NCBI GenBank assembly: GCA_030123545.1
Contig: CP126124.1
Location: forward strand, 930,001-994,000
DNA from: Burkholderiaceae bacterium
Lineage (GTDB): Bacteria > Pseudomonadota > Gammaproteobacteria > Burkholderiales > Burkholderiaceae_C
Reading direction: 5' to 3'
DNA: 64,000 nt
A program made the translations under genes and the position numbers. Of this stretch, positions 63,579-64,000 are shown piece by piece (position 1 is the first letter of the stretch; each line of letters opens with the position of its first letter). The notes beneath the pieces were generated by a model. The model saw only the letters and a list, made by a program, of their open reading frames with translations. It made no database searches and was not told the DNA's origin.

Positions 63579-64000
63579 TGAACAAGCCGAAGTCGTTTCC
63601 GCTGGAGCCGATCGAGCGTGCCAGCATCGACGAGTTGCGCGCGCTGCAATTGCAGCGGCTCAAGGCCACGCTGCAGCATGCGTACGCGAACTCGCCGCCG
63701 TACCGCGCGAAGTTCGACGCGGCCGGCGTGCATCCGGATGACTGCCGCACCCTGGCGGACCTGGCGAAATTCCCGTTCACGACCAAACACGACCTGCGCG
63801 AGCATTACCCGTTCGGCATGTTCGCGGTGCCGCGGGAGCAGGTGGTGCGCATCCATGCATCGAGCGGCACCACCGGCAAGCCGACCGTGGTCGGCTACAC
63901 AGCGCGCGACATCGACACCTGGGCCACGGTGGTCGCGCGCTCGATCCGCGCGTCCGGCGCGCGTCCCGGCGACATGCTGCACAACAGCTACGGCTACGGG
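63578..64000 (+). CDS. paaK: PaaK, phenylacetate-CoA ligase, N-terminal part
   Basis: Adenylate-forming ligase that starts phenylacetate degradation. The first 141 residues are in the window; the rest lies past the right edge. KFPFTTKHDLREHYPFGMF and the P-loop HASSGTTGKPTVVGYT are typical. The start overlaps paaI by one base (TGATG). paaABCDE probably follow outside. Confidence 0.94.
   Translation, partial: MNKPKSFPLEPIERASIDELRALQLQRLKATLQHAYANSPPYRAKFDAAGVHPDDCRTLADLAKFPFTTKHDLREHYPFGMFAVPREQVVRIHASSGTTGKPTVVGYTARDIDTWATVVARSIRASGARPGDMLHNSYGYG

Overview
The window is GC-rich and almost fully coding. It reads as a chromosome segment of a Burkholderiales betaproteobacterium, most likely Comamonadaceae or a close relative. 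This rests on the dcw gene order, the ffh-ccsA-PP0621-pilS-pilR-ampD neighbourhood, accBC-prmA-DUF3426-pfkB, and short GCTA...TAGC palindromes of a kind I associate with that family. No species call is possible from the sequence alone.

Layout. 1-16276: the division and cell wall (dcw) cluster on the + strand, ftsI (cut by the left edge)-murE-murF-mraY-murD-ftsW-murG-murC-ddlB-ftsQ-ftsA-ftsZ, then lpxC and a 58-residue membrane protein. Most junctions overlap by 4 bases. 16504-22337: a - strand block with ruvC, mtgA, aroE, a TonB-like protein, an RNB-family ribonuclease and a YqiA-like esterase. 22444-25980: rodA, a beta-hydroxyacid dehydrogenase and tldD on +. 26043-27346: aroG behind a leader peptide packed with aromatic codons and a terminator. 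27414-30629 (-): mpl and an acyl-CoA synthetase. 30747-37557 (+): a hypothetical gene, a TlpA-like thioredoxin, accB, accC, prmA, a DUF3426 protein and a PfkB kinase. 39259-49308 (-): a Lys/Ala-repeat histone-like protein, nrdB, nrdA with two NrdR boxes, ampD, pilR, pilS, PP0621 and a CcsA-like protein; then ffh on +. 52540-55389 (-): miaB, an exported protein and a TacA/TacT toxin-antitoxin pair. 55400-61250 is an accessory segment: two unfamiliar + strand genes, an IS66 element with an IS3 element nested inside it, and a PD-(D/E)XK-like protein, ending at a tRNA-Met. 61414-64000 is the start of a phenylacetate degradation cluster (enoyl-CoA hydratase, paaG, paaI, paaK cut by the right edge).

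How the genes work together. Much of the window serves peptidoglycan: precursor synthesis (murC-G, mraY, ddlB), polymerisation (ftsI, ftsW, rodA, mtgA) and recycling (mpl, ampD), plus lpxC for lipid A. aroG and aroE feed the shikimate pathway, accBC starts fatty acid synthesis, and nrdAB supplies deoxynucleotides.

Mobile and repeat DNA is the most unusual part. Two 1574-bp IS1380-family copies with identical transposases (37558-39131 and 50880-52453) each sit in their own CTAG target duplication. The IS66 element (56788-60448) has an 8-bp target duplication, GATTCATG, and the IS3 insertion in its tnpB can be removed on paper to restore the reading frame. Short palindromic repeats lie between genes and also in frame inside genes (mpl, murG, murD, prmA). 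A diverged copy of the first codons of accC sits just upstream of accC. At about ten genes a TANNAT-like hexamer ends 6-10 bases before the start codon, suggesting leaderless messages. The best regulatory finding is a probable ribosome-mediated attenuator in front of aroG.
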